A DNA stretch of 64,000 nt from Malachius bipustulatus (taxonomy: Eukaryota > Arthropoda > Insecta > Coleoptera > Melyridae). The stretch is from the NCBI GenBank assembly GCA_910589415.1, contig OU342637.1, positions 23,969,162 through 24,033,161 of the forward strand, given 5' to 3'. Below the pieces are notes generated by a model that worked only from the letters and a program-made list of their open reading frames with translations, made no database searches and was not told where the DNA came from. This document shows positions 49,269-60,169 of the stretch, piece after piece; within the stretch, counting starts at the first letter, position 1; every line of letters starts with the position of its first letter. Position numbers and translations under genes: made by a program.

Positions 49269-49378
49269 TAGTAGGGATTGATCAATATATTATACTTAGT
49301 ACACTTGTTTTTGCACTACAGCTTCAAATATTAAACACTCTTTGAGCCGCAAACAATTACTAAGTATTATAAAACAAA

Positions 49379-49768
49379 ATGAACAAGTTTTTGGTAACAA
49401 TTGCTTTTCTCGTTGCTGTGGCTCTTTGTGGTGCTGAGATTGATTCTGATTTTACGAGCGCTGGTAAGTTACATATTATATAAAGTTATAAAATCAGACA
49501 TAAAATCGCTCACCAAAATTGCAATAACTAAAATGACAGTTTTTTACTGTATCCATTCAATTACTTTTCATTTCTAGACTGCGACAAAAATCCGTGCATA
49601 TCAGGTGGTTACTATGACGCACCAGGACCAATAATCTGGTGGTGGAATCGTCAAGAAATGAAATGTGAGGAGAAAAATGTACCACCCGGTTGCAACACAA
49701 GCAAAAATTATTTTGCTAACAAAGAAGATTGTGAGGATACATCAAATCATTTCTGTAAAAATGTATAA
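49379..49768 (+). CDS. Secreted cysteine-rich peptide, Kunitz-like (paralogue 1)
   Basis: Two exons, 49379-49463 and 49578-49768, with a 114-bp intron (GTAAGT...TTTCTAG, phase 1) give 91 residues. Residues 1-19 are a signal peptide (hydrophobic, ending LCGA). The mature part starts EIDSDF and has six cysteines spaced C-x4-C-x22-C-x8-C-x12-C-x7-C. From the triple-tryptophan strand (IIWWWN) onward it parallels Kunitz/BPTI domains: aromatic strand, Cys, PGC at the GGC position, N-x-F and E-x-C. However, the cysteine of the inhibitory loop (GPC) is replaced in APGPII, and first and last spacings differ from the usual x8 and x3. Likely extracellular. Protease inhibition is uncertain; a toxin-like, salivary or immune role is possible but unproven. 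An AATAAA lies at 49803. Confidence 0.8.
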
Positions 49769-50125
49769 GTGCACATGAGTTTTTTTTTATAATTTGATTG
49801 TTAATAAACTATACGAATCTGTTTTTAAAAACATCCTTAGAAAAATCTTTAAAAAAATCCTTAGAAAAATTAATAAAACAATAAGTACTTAATATATGTA
49901 TAAGTCTACAGGGTGCCTTAATTATTATTTCTAGTCATGCCAGATAAGCATAAATAAATTTTTACCGGGTGGCTGACCATATCTCTGCACATATAGGACT
50001 TTGCCCTAATAATACAAAATAATTTCCATATTAACGATTATCAATAGCCTATTATCAAAATATTTTTACAAGTGAGTCTATAAATTCAATTCTGCTGATT
50101 CAACACGATTCAATATCATTTTGTC

Positions 50126-50276
50126 AGTTAATAAAGCTCTAAAACCATAACTAGGAAAAATTTTATTAAAAAGTTATTTTCCTAACTCATTCTTATACAT
50201 TACATTTTTGAAACTATTCAATAACGACACCATAAAATATCAGCATTTATGAATTTCAACCAAACTTTTCATAGAT
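50126..50276 (+). repeat. Dispersed repeat module B, copy 2
   Basis: Aligns with 46795-46952 (AAGCTCTAAAACCATA..., ATTTCAACCAAA...TCATAGAT). Near 49907 upstream is a TACAGGGTG motif and at 49965 an ACCGGGTGGC motif like the ends of the 4841-6798 palindrome. Modules A and B flank the peptide gene, whereas they are close together at 46.3-47.0 kb. Confidence 0.65.
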
Positions 50277-51500
50277 ATCAATAAAATATTCTGCGGTAAA
50301 TTTCAAACTAAATCACAAAAGAAAAGTTCTGATTTTATTTTATTTGATTTATTTTAACAAATTATATTGCCACGATGCGGGCTGTAACCAGAACAGCTGT
50401 GTCGCAACCCGGCACCCTGCCAACAATACCGCGGGAACTTTGAACACTATAGGAAAAATAGAACCCAGTCATCTCACCCGCATGGCCATTTCACCCCGAA
50501 TGATCCTAGCAATTTTGAAATAATAATTAGTGACATACAACAAATACCCCCTTTAAAACTACAGAAAAATTTTAATTTTTTTATTGATAAATTGGTTTCG
50601 TGAATTAAGAAGAAGGAAATTCTTTTTCCTATTATTTTAGCTTATCCTTTCGAAGATTTTCTTCTAAATAGCTTGTTTTGTTCCTACAATCTGCAGCTCC
50701 AGATGTCTATCAATGATTTGTCACACCATCCTTGGGTTTTATCGTCTATAGTTATGACGTCTTCCAACCGATCTCTTTTCTTCTTCTTTGTGCTTCTAAT
50801 TGTATGAATAATTTCGTGAATGCAGTCGGAAAAATAAGATTAGTATTTAGTCTTTTATAATTTTTTTTTTATATTTCTATATAATTCTATAATTAATAAT
50901 AATAATTGTACAAATACGTGAAAGCTGAAATTCTCATTCTATAATCGACAATAAAAATTTCTGCTCTCGGAATTAAGGGGACATGATTTTGTTAACATGA
51001 GACGTTTGTTAATTTGAAAAAAGCTTCTTTGATATCGCAATTCTGGTGACTCCATTTTGTTTCTAAGATCCTAAGATGTGAATGAAATTTTCAATGCATT
51101 CTGAATCTTCGTCATTTTCTCGACCAAGTGCTGAAATATCATAAGATCTTCATATTTATGTCCCTCCCACCGAATATCTGAACAAAATTTCTTTTTGTAA
51201 GCAGTTCAGATTCAATTGAATTACACAATTTTCGACTCCACTTAAAAGAGCCTCAATAGCAAAGAAATATGAATTATGTTAGTTCAGTATGCCGCCGTTT
51301 CTTATACAAACGTTATCGGTTATTGTTTTAATTTGTTACAGGAAGTATTACGATTATTTGTTTGCTGTTACATAAACACGTAATATAATTTAAATCTTTT
51401 ACCATTAGTCTACTATCTACTACTATAAATTATTGCAAACAAAATAATCACGTCTTTGTTTCGAAATATTAGGATCTAATAACATAAAGTTACTTTAACG
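50277..51500. other. No supported gene
   Basis: Contains a GC-richer patch at about 50370-50510 (CGGGCTGTAACCAG...CAACCCGGCACC) that looks like the end of an unidentified repeat. The rest is AT-rich with no ORF. Confidence 0.35.
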
Positions 51501-51502
51501 AA

Positions 51503-51664
51503 ATATTGATATTAAAAAAGAAGCAGGGTGGCAAAGTTGAGACTTCAAAATTTTTTTGTTTATTTTTAAGTTCTTTTGTTCACAATCTTTCAACTTACTG
51601 CGGAAAATAAATGTTTTAATCAAATTTGCCACCCCAGTATCTTTTTTATTATCAATATTTTGTT
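51503..51664. repeat. Small palindromic MITE related to the adjacent Tc1-type ends
   Basis: ATATTGATATTAAAAAAGAAGCAGGGTGGCAAA (starting 51503) is mirrored by TTTGCCACCCCAGTATCTTTTTTATTATCAATAT (read as its complement, ending 51664; both given here in two parts: the core shared motif is AAAAAAGA...GGGTGGCAAA). A third copy of the motif (AAAAAAGAACTAGGTGGC) belongs to the left end of the neighbouring element. Confidence 0.6.
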
Positions 51665-51690
51665 ACAAAAACTTTTGATAGATCGTAATA

Positions 51691-53226
51691 TACACCGTTC
51701 ACATATTAAAAAAGAACTAGGTGGCCATGAACTTTTGTTTTTAGGTTTGCAAAAATGAAAACTCCCTAGATCTCGATTGACAATATCAGCTGATCGAGAT
51801 ATTAAAGGTTAAGTATACACTGACATTTGTCAAATCACTCAAAGTGTCTCAGCTGATTAACAGCCATGTTGTCAAATTGAAGTTTTAGTAGTAGGATATC
51901 TATCTAGGATGATTTTTTACTCTGATCAATTTTTCTCAAACTAACAAATAAAATTATTAAATTTTTGACATTTTAAATTTCAAAAGAGCAAAATGACGAA
52001 AATAATATCTCTAAGATGAATAAATCCGCATTAAGAAAGCATTTCAATGATTAAGATCCAGAAAGTCCAAAATTGAGCAAACATTTAAGTCATTCAGAAG
52101 GTGAAATATATTTAGAATGTAAGTATTGAGTATGTGTATCTGTATCTGCTAAATTGCTGGTAATTACTGTCTCTTATAGTAGTCACACCGTGGCATTAGC
52201 AAGTATTATTAGACAAGACAAATTTGATATTACACCCTTGGGCAGCCCACATAAAACAGGCACTGATTATGAAATTTTTGTGTTTCCGGAAGATTTGCAA
52301 TAATCTATTTCCAATACAACCCAATCGAAATGACATGGGGGTATTGTAAACTTCACTATACAAGCACGTAAATTAGCAGCTTCCCTCTGCTAAGGATAAA
52401 GTAAAGAATGTATGTCTTGGAGAGCTTTCAAAATGTAAGTACACCTGACATGTGACAAAATTAATATAGTCATTGTGAAAAACTTATTTCGGAGGACTGG
52501 ACGAAACAAATGGACATGGTGAAAATCTTATTAAAATCAGAGCGCTGAAGATGATTCTGATTCTAAGCAGGATGCAGTAGCGGTTATTGATAATGGGGGA
52601 TAATTTTGGGCCAGAAGCGAAAACTGAAAAGTATCTTGTGTCTTGTGTAAAACATTCTCAAGTCTAGAATCTTTGGCTGGTTTCTGACACAGTACTACGA
52701 TACCGAATAACCGACGAATTGACGAAAAATATTTGTCATTTACGTACTTATATTTTAATATTTTAATAAACGCACCGATATATTTTAATCACCTGCTATA
52801 TGTATTTATTAAAAGTAAATTAATATAATTGATTCAAGTTTTTTATTTTATATTCAAAAAGTACATTTGTGTATTTTCCTAACTTGGCAAAATTACATGA
52901 TAACCTGCTTTTTCTCAAACTCTTATGAAAAGCTTAAGATTTTAAGATCTTAGATCCAGCGACATTGCGTTCTAGTTAAAGATTGCAATATGTGACTAAA
53001 TGATTCAAAATCAAAAGCCCCCAAAGATGCAAATATAAATATAATAAGAATACCAAAAATATCAAAAATCCATCTGGCAACTATGTCCTGTTCCTTGCCA
53101 TAAAACTTCAACCTCATAAAAAAGAGACATAACCAAACTCCAGCCAATGATTGACAGCGGTTATACCCAGTGATTTCTATCACCCTACACCATAACCCAA
53201 TTCTTTTATAATAAGTGAACGGTGTA
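51691..53226 (+). mobile_element. Degenerate Tc1/mariner-type element with TIRs and TA duplication
   Basis: The ends TACACCGTTCAC (51691) and GTGAACGGTGTA (ending 53226) are exact inverted repeats, and similarity extends imperfectly to about 30 bp. TA lies on both sides (51689-51690, 53227-53228). The interior contains a decayed DDE-domain piece near 52290. Length 1.54 kb is normal for a full-size Tc1-type element, but the coding region is destroyed. Confidence 0.7.
52284..52590 (+). pseudogene. Decayed DDE transposase C-terminal region
   Basis: One frame reads YFQYNPIEMTWGYCK, matching the Y-x-x-x-x-N-P-I-E-x-x-W-x-x-x-K motif that carries the third acidic residue in many DDE_3-type transposases. 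Further on, other frames give VSTPDM and EDWTKQMD, as in the C-terminal tail. Multiple stops and shifts. The first two catalytic Asp residues could not be located. Confidence 0.5.
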
Positions 53227-53228
53227 TA

Positions 53229-54109
53229 TGTATGTATTTTGAAATTTTCGGAATCAGTAGGTAAACTAATAACTATTGTGATTCTGCTCCAAAAGGGCTT
53301 CCACTTTCTTCGTCGTTAAGAAAAAAAAAATTGTTTTTTCTTTCCAGTAAAATGAATAGTCAGTACCTATACCTACACCGTGTTCAAGATAATAATGAAC
53401 AGCATGGGGATCTCTAAACCATGGGAGATACGGGGTCGGTTAAGTGAGAAAAAAGCTGGGCAACTAGACTAAGAAGGACAATACAATGGCAGAAAAAAAT
53501 TTCAAAATTTATTTTTGATTTTCGGACCATTAAAAAAAAAAAATTATCAATTTTATTTTTTTGTATGTTATTGACGTTATTATTGAAGATTGAGACAAAC
53601 CGAAACCATATTTTTATTGAAGTTATTAACCAGTAGCTTTATTTGTTGGATTTCAACTTTTTTTTATTCGACGGTTCAAATTCGCATTGGCCGGACTTAA
53701 ATTTTTTTTAATAGGGCCTGGGAGTTTTGATTGCAAAAATTGAAAGGCATTTAAATTCTGAGTTTAATGATATGCCACACATATCACTTTGGTTTGAACC
53801 ACTATTGGTTCAAACGTGTTTCGAACTGTAGCTATATATTTATTGACATCATCAGTTTAATTTCACCTTATTACGGATCTGTGCTTTCATTAAACGTCCT
53901 TGACTTCTATTACTCATCGTTATCACAATCCAAAAAGTCCAAAAAGTTTAACAAGAGCACAGATCTGTATCAATCAGATACTATCAAAAGCTAAAGCCCG
54001 AAACATGTTTGAACAACTATATGTATGTTTGAACAACTAACCCTTCTTAAACTGAATGACATAAATAACCATAAGTCAAGCAATGTCACGTCATTTTGCG
54101 ACGTCATAC
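53229..54109. other. No supported gene
   Basis: AT-rich with A and T runs. Short frames at 53767-53994 lack a start context or family. Nothing assigned. Confidence 0.4.
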
Positions 54110-54480
54110 GACGTTATTCGGTGACAAAACTTTTTTTTTCGAAAAAAGAAGAAGAAAACTTTGAAGAATTTTTTCGGAATGTGATAGATTTTTGGTTTCC
54201 TTAATTTTTCTAATACAGAATGACATGAAAAATAATACGACGTCCATAAGAAAAACAAAAGTTGAATGAAAAGACCGGGATGTAGTTGGCCTTGAAAAAT
54301 TTTGAAATGTCAGGAATAGCTCTTGGCGACTTCTTTAAGCCTGCAAAAAATTATTTAATAATTTCCAATTATTATAAAAAAAGATATGATAAAACTAATA
54401 AATCTCGATATTTCAGTTTTTCAGGATATTTCAGGAACGGTCCCAGATATCTTGTGTGTCTTGACGGATTCGAGATGGCA
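54110..54480 (+). repeat. Diverged copy of the 9.4-kb MITE-like repeat
   Basis: Aligns with 9440-9770: both have an ATAAGAAAAACAAAAGTTG / ATGAGAAAAATAAAAGTTGG block, an ACCGGGATGTAGT / TCCGGGACCTAGT block and TTTCAGGATATTTCAG. Only the interior aligns; the outer inverted repeats of the 9.4-kb copy are not evident here. Confidence 0.6.
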
Positions 54481-54887
54481 ACAAAATGGACATCTTTTCT
54501 CTAATCGAACCGAGCCGGTATCTTCTAGCGTTTACCATATTTTTTTATTTCGCGATGATTTCATGTGTAAAAATTTTTTAGTAATATAAGTAACTCGATG
54601 GTAATTACCTACCTCAATTATTTAATTATCGATTCCGAAAATATCTATTATTGTAATCCTTTTTTTTTTCTTAATTGTAATTCCACCATTATTTATTCAA
54701 TTACAAATATCTTAGTTAAGATACAACAATTATTATTTATATTACTTAATCATTATGATGTCAATACTGTTGACCTTACAAAAAAAAATAAGTTTTTGTT
54801 GATATTACATAATTCCAGGATGAAATAAGATAAACAACTAGACTTAATTATTCTAATTTGTATATGTACTTGTAAATTACGAGTATG

Positions 54888-54900
54888 TATAAGAATAGTG
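54888..54900 (+). promoter_or_regulatory. Core promoter (TATA box) of the second secreted-peptide gene
   Basis: TATAAGAATAGTG lies about 112 bp before the start codon and corresponds to the TATAAAAATAGTA of the first paralogue. The surrounding upstream DNA is otherwise not obviously alike. Confidence 0.55.
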
Positions 54901-54999
54901 TACTTTGATGAAAACCTTATATCTCATTTGCTTCTCTTTGTACCAGCATCACCACGTTACTAAATTGCCTTAATTAACAATTTATTGGAAAGCAATAAA

Positions 55000-56687
55000 A
55001 TGAACAAATTTCTCTTACTTTCTGCCTTTGCAGTCTTATTTGCGGCTCTTTGCAGTGCTTCAATTGATCCTGATTTTAGTAAAGACGGTAAGTGAATTTT
55101 CATTTATTTTTAATAAATCGTCATCCAAATCATCACTATCTCGAGTATTATCATTGTCTTAAATATTTTATTTCAAAAATTTTTGTAAAAACCTGTTCTA
55201 CATTATAAATTTGTTATGAAAAATCTGTTAAGATAGGTATTATAACAGGCCCACTTTAGAGTAAATGGGTAATTTTTTTAACAGTCAAAATCTTAAAAAA
55301 AACAGCTCAATCAGTTTTTTTTTCCCTAATTTTAACGAATCTGTTTATGGTGCATCGCAAACGTGACTAAACGTGACTAAACTAAAGCATCGGTCCTAAA
55401 TGTTATTTATTTTTATGAAAGAGTCTTTTTCTCTTGTTTTTCCTCATTTGTTAAGTGCTTTTCTTGGTATGTCAAATGATTTTCTCATTTTTCTATCTAT
55501 CGATGACTACAGTCATCAATCAATTCCCATTTATGTGAATATGTCGATATCAGTTTCAATTTTTATCCGTAAGTTGTTTGGATTTCGAGAAATTTCATTT
55601 TTTTCTAGAGGTTGCGCGCAAAGAATTTTAAATGCATGAAAATTCGCGCGCTTCAAAAATACAAAAACTGCAATTTCCTAAATATAAAATAACTCAAAAC
55701 CTATGAAATATACAAAAAAATTACTGGATTCCCCTCTTTTAGGAAATCACTCAAGCTTCCTTTCTTCTAATAAATATTTTTTTGAAATATCCAACGATCC
55801 ACGAGTTATTATCGAAAAATACTTTTTCACAAAAGGTTTTTTAGGGGGGGGGACGTGCTGACCTCCAGAACTGATTTTTGAGGATTTATGTTCTATAATC
55901 TCTTCACTAACAATAATTATTATTGAAAGAAAATCTTAGATAAGATTTTTTATGAACTTTGGGTACATTTTTTACTTTACCAATTTTTTCCAAGTCTTCC
56001 TAAACAATCAAAAAAATATAGGTAAATATATTTTGAAGAAATTGTTCTGCCCATTTGCTTTCAGTCTAAGATTTTAATCATAACCTGACGATGGACCTCC
56101 TTTTTCTGGATTTAACATCTTTATTTATTTTTTATTTTCTATACCCACTAAAATTAAACTTCTCAGTTTAATGTTCGAACTTTTTTTCTATAGGTAGTCA
56201 CTTACAAACGGTAAACTTGTAGCTACAACATCAATAACAAATCAGCAGTTCTTCCTAAAAGAATAAGATTAAAATATAAATAAAAATTAAATAGCTAAAA
56301 ATAAAATAAAATACAAAAAACCAAGGTGAATTTTTAAATTTTGGGTAATATTTATTTTCCTAAATTACAAGAGGAAAAAATCTTTTATAAATGGGAATCT
56401 CTTCAGAAATCTCTTCAGAAATAGTAACTCTGTCAAATTTCAAATAAAGATCCGTATCATAATACATTTTTCAGTTTAAATTAATTTTTTCTATGTTTCT
56501 AGACTGCACAGATGTTGCTTGTGGATCAGACGGTTACATGGACGCACCAGGACCGATAATCTGGTGGTGGAATGCTGAAACTGGAGACTGTGAAGAATTG
56601 AATGTAGCGCCTGGATGCACAAAAACGAGAAATTATTTTGATAATGAACAAGAATGTGACGATGTAGCCAGCCGTTTTTGTCAATAA
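55000..56687 (+). CDS. Secreted cysteine-rich peptide, Kunitz-like (paralogue 2)
   Basis: Exons 55000-55087 and 56503-56687 with a 1415-bp intron (GTAAGT...TTTCTAG, phase 1, same position as in the paralogue) give 90 residues. The signal peptide ends near residue 20 (LCSA). The mature part starts SIDPDF. Cysteine spacing is C-x4-C-x22-C-x8-C-x12-C-x7-C, exactly as in the first gene. DAPGPIIWWWN and NYF are invariant between the two while charged positions differ. WNAETGDCEE is close to the Kunitz strand pattern. The second intron is much longer than the first gene's and contains AT-rich filler; an internal 79-codon frame there is not an exon I can support. AATAAA overlaps the stop region. Probably secreted; exact role unknown. 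Confidence 0.8.
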
Positions 56688-57448
56688 ATAAAAACTTAAT
56701 GTTAGACCAGAATTTTTCTATGAAAAATTACTTGAAAAATTGTACTTATAATTTCGGCTATCCAAGCAGAAGATGTTCCTTTTTTCAAGTTTTATCTTCT
56801 CTGCATTCACTGTTTGTTTTAGTTATTTTTCAGACCAGCAAAAGCTATAAATATGTTTAATGAAATATTATTAATACATAATTATATTTTTCTAATACTT
56901 TGTCTAAACTCTGTTCAATCTTACAACCAAGTTAGCAAATTTTCCGAAACACCTCTAGATTTTTGAAGCTGTTTATTTCGAAAATCGTAGTTCACGTTTG
57001 AGCTTGTGACGAGTAGCACATTTTTTACGGCTACCATGGCGGTTTGAATGTGCTTTAAAAGTACCAATTTTTCAAGTGTCAGAGAATATATTGGGGGCAA
57101 GAAAATTTCACGCAACACTAAATCTCCGCCACTGCCATATGGAAAAAAATAATTAGCGCTCGAAAAGTATTGATTGAAAAAAACATTGATGAAAAGATGT
57201 GTCCAAAGTCGAGTTTTGTATCAAAAACGCTTCCTGAGAAATCATCCCAAAACTGGAAACAATTTTGTTACGGTGCGTTTGCGAACTCATCTTAATAGAT
57301 AGACAGATATAACTTATAACATTTTGTGTTCAAAACGAAGCTAAAAGTATTGCGCATAACGCTTTATGTCAGAAATTAGTTGAATTTCACATTGTTTTCC
57401 AAAATTCTTTAGTAAAAATTCCAGTAATTATTGTTCTTTCCCAAACAA
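56688..57448. other. No supported gene
   Basis: Non-coding sequence between the peptide gene and the 3' end of a LINE. No further copy of the peptide exon was found here. Confidence 0.4.
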
Positions 57449-58482
57449 TAATGATTTATTTATTTATTTATTTCTTTCTTTCAATGGGGAGACCCCATAT
57501 AATATGTTTACAATCATTATTAACCACAAATCACAGATAAAAGCTAAACAAAAAGTGCATCCAGATTCACCCAAACAACAACAATAACTTTGATTTATTT
57601 TTTACAGAGAACAAAGAGCAGTCCCGAAACTCAAACCAACCCATATTTACATTACATAACATGGCAAATCTATTCACAATCGACCCCCTACTACCTCCAG
57701 GTACCATTTCAACAACAAAGTATCTATTCATCCTTAAACTTATGACTGGTACATAAAATCTAAATGAACCCAGAAGCACTGGTGATCGAATAATACTATT
57801 AAGAATTTTAAAAGCCAGAACAATGTCGACTCTGTCCCTAGCTGACTCAAAGGTCGCAATAGAAAATTTTCTTTAAACAGGGGCAAGATCGTGATCAATA
57901 GGTGACAATCCGATCCCAACTCTAAACGCTGCGTACCTCAAAAACTTCCTATTAATGGTCTCAATTTTTTTCACTAAACCAATTTGATTAGGTCGCCAAA
58001 CTGTTGAAGCATACATAACAACAGGATAAATGTACGAGAAATACAGTGATCTAAAGGTCGAAACCTTACGGAATTTACTGGTAAACCTCTTGATAAAATA
58101 AATTTTCCTCATACAAACTAGATAAATATAATCAATATGTTGTTTAAAAGACAACTTAGAGTCAAAAACCACTCCTAAATCCTTTATATGGTCCACCTGC
58201 TCAAGGACACTATCACCAATGGTATAAACTGGACCGTTCGATGAACGCTCCCTGCCAAACCTAATGTGAAAGCACTTCTTTGTATTAATTAATAACCCGT
58301 TTTCAGTACACCACCTTTGAAGGGAATCCAAGTCCATCTGAAGAAACTCAATATCACTGGGAGATTTGATGGAAGTAAAAATTTTCGCATCATCGGCAAA
58401 AAAGAGTATTTCACTATGCTCGATGACATTTGCCAGATCGTTAATCCTAGACGAATCTAGGTTCTCGAAAAAGTTGAAGTAT
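57449..58482 (-). pseudogene. 5'-truncated LINE, second family, one in-frame stop
   Basis: On the minus strand from 58482: ILFFADDAKIF (catalytic ADD box) near 58400, then W-C-x-x-N-G-L-L-I-N-x-K-K, VDHIKDLGVVFDSKLSFKQHI, and YPVVMYASTVWRP. The frame meets a TAA at 57873-57875 and continues in the same frame to 57567 (ARDRVDIVLAFKILN, then the end). A 3' tail of AAATA/AAAGA repeats lies at about 57449-57480. The upstream RT domain is missing (stop and loss of homology near 58482). Low similarity to the 40-kb LINE shows a different family, probably also CR1/Jockey-side. Confidence 0.75.
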
Positions 58483-58775
58483 ACCTACGAATAGTTATTA
58501 ATAAGTGGACTGTATGAATCGGAATTTTAAACGATATGAATCGCCTGACAACTGAACCACTTACCTTTTAGCGAAGCTGGGGTGGATTCGGTTCTAGGCC
58601 TAGAAATGGAGTTTGTACAAGTGGCAGAGCACGAACGAGACGACAAAGTTGGCACCAGCGTACCGCGGCGTATTTTTAGCTAACTTCAAAAACCAATGAT
58701 GTTAAATAAATAGTAATAATTATAATTCTATGCAAAATTCCCTTTGGCCTGATTTGAAAATCAACAGCCTGTAAG

Positions 58776-59537
58776 TGTTGTAACGAATTCCAAGGCATTC
58801 GTTGATTATTATTATTATTTATTTTAATTAATCGAGGGGTCTATCAGAAGGATACAGTTTTTACAGCGGTGATTAGCAGGTTATCTCGCCGGCACCGGCT
58901 ATATAAGCAGACCCAACGGAGAAGCAGGTCAGATCTTCCGAGGTATTGACTCGCGAACCATCTCCCTCCCTGTGAACTGAGCTAGGAGGTCTTCAGGAGG
59001 CATGTATTGAGTGCACTCCGTCCAGTACCCAGCCGGTCGATGAAATGAGTCGAGCCTAGCTGTAACTGGACGTCGGGAGATCGATGAGAGTGAACTGAGC
59101 TCTGATCGACTGCCGGTCATAACAGGAAATCAACCGGGGCTGTAGTGAAGTCCCGGCGGGTCCTTTCAGACGACGCCTGGCCTGTATTAAGGGCCAGGCA
59201 AACCAGACGTCGGGTCGCAACGTAATGAGTTGTCGATCCGGCAATCCCGTCACGTCGCGTATTCCAGAGACCGCAGCAGCAGGAGACACGCACACGCAGC
59301 GTGCGGTGGTAAGAGAGCAACTGACGCAGCGGAGCCGAAGGTGAATCGTCCGACAGACCGACCAATCAACAGAGGTGCGTGCACCGACGCAGGTATCTCT
59401 CACCAATCAGACGGCCAGCAGAGGACGAACGCCGGCCAAGATGGTTGGGTGGTTAATAATATTAATCTAACAGATACAGATATATGTAACTACCGTACTT
59501 GTAAATAAAGGTTTTTATAATTTTAACTAACTTGTCA
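58776..59537 (+). mobile_element. GC-rich block, candidate solo LTR
   Basis: This starts near TGTTGTAACGAATTCC. It contains a TATA box (GGCTATATAAGCAGAC, about 58899), a GC-rich transcribed-like region and AATAAAGG at about 59504, then ends near TAACTAACTTGTCA. Promoter followed by a poly(A) signal about 600 bp later is LTR architecture. Ends are not canonical TG...CA and no duplication was found, so it may instead be an incomplete LTR or a promoter island. Frames on both strands are GC-driven artefacts. Confidence 0.4.
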
Positions 59538-59832
59538 CGGGTAAAAGGGGGCAATTATCCATCCCTGGGTAATCATCTCTACCATACCGAAAATCCCGTT
59601 ACAGTGTTTAGAATGGTCTCTGAGATAATAGTCTACAAATGTCAGACGGAGGTAACAAAAATAATTTTTGAAAAAATAATTACAGATTTTAGGGCGTACC
59701 TTCAAACAGGTAATACGTAAAACATTCGCAAATTTATTTACACATTTTGTGAAAGAAAAAAATTGTTATATTTTTCCTTTAAATAACATTCCGCAAATTT
59801 GAGATTGAAAAATTATCAAAAATTCGCAATCG

Positions 59833-60060
59833 TCACGATTTAAGTAGGTTCGAAAAAAGCTCATCTACATATATGTGAGGTAACCATTTGAGGGAGTAGT
59901 CCAAAACCACCCCAGGTATTTTGATAGTTTGTAGTACTTTGTCAACTGAGTATAAGTCAACTGAGAATAATTTGAGTGTTTTTTTATTTAGTATTAATTT
60001 ATCAACTGTGAACCAGCTTTCAGCGTTATATTTATCGCGGCACTCACTCGAGAAGGTCTG
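59833..60060 (-). pseudogene. Short LINE RT fragment
   Basis: The minus strand gives SWFTVDKLILNKKTLKLF, then IKIPGVVLDYSLKWLPHI, the W-F-x-x-N-x-L-x-L-N-x-x-K-T and G-V-x-L-D-x-x-L-x-W-x-x-H-I pattern that follows the RT catalytic core. No catalytic residues, no ends. Confidence 0.5.
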
Positions 60061-60169
60061 TCTCCGCCACATTAGGAAGTAACAGCTCAAACGAGAGTCA
60101 AAACAACAGCAGAAAGAAATACGGAGGGAGTATGAATGCCAGCCAGAAGAATTTTGTAAGAAGAACAAT

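Noticed and set aside
55400..55639. 79-codon frame within the intron of the second peptide gene
   Set aside because: No acceptor/donor pair and no counterpart in the first paralogue.
59056..59508. Several overlapping frames of 80-116 codons in the GC-rich block
   Set aside because: Open on both strands and in several frames because of GC content; no recognisable domain.
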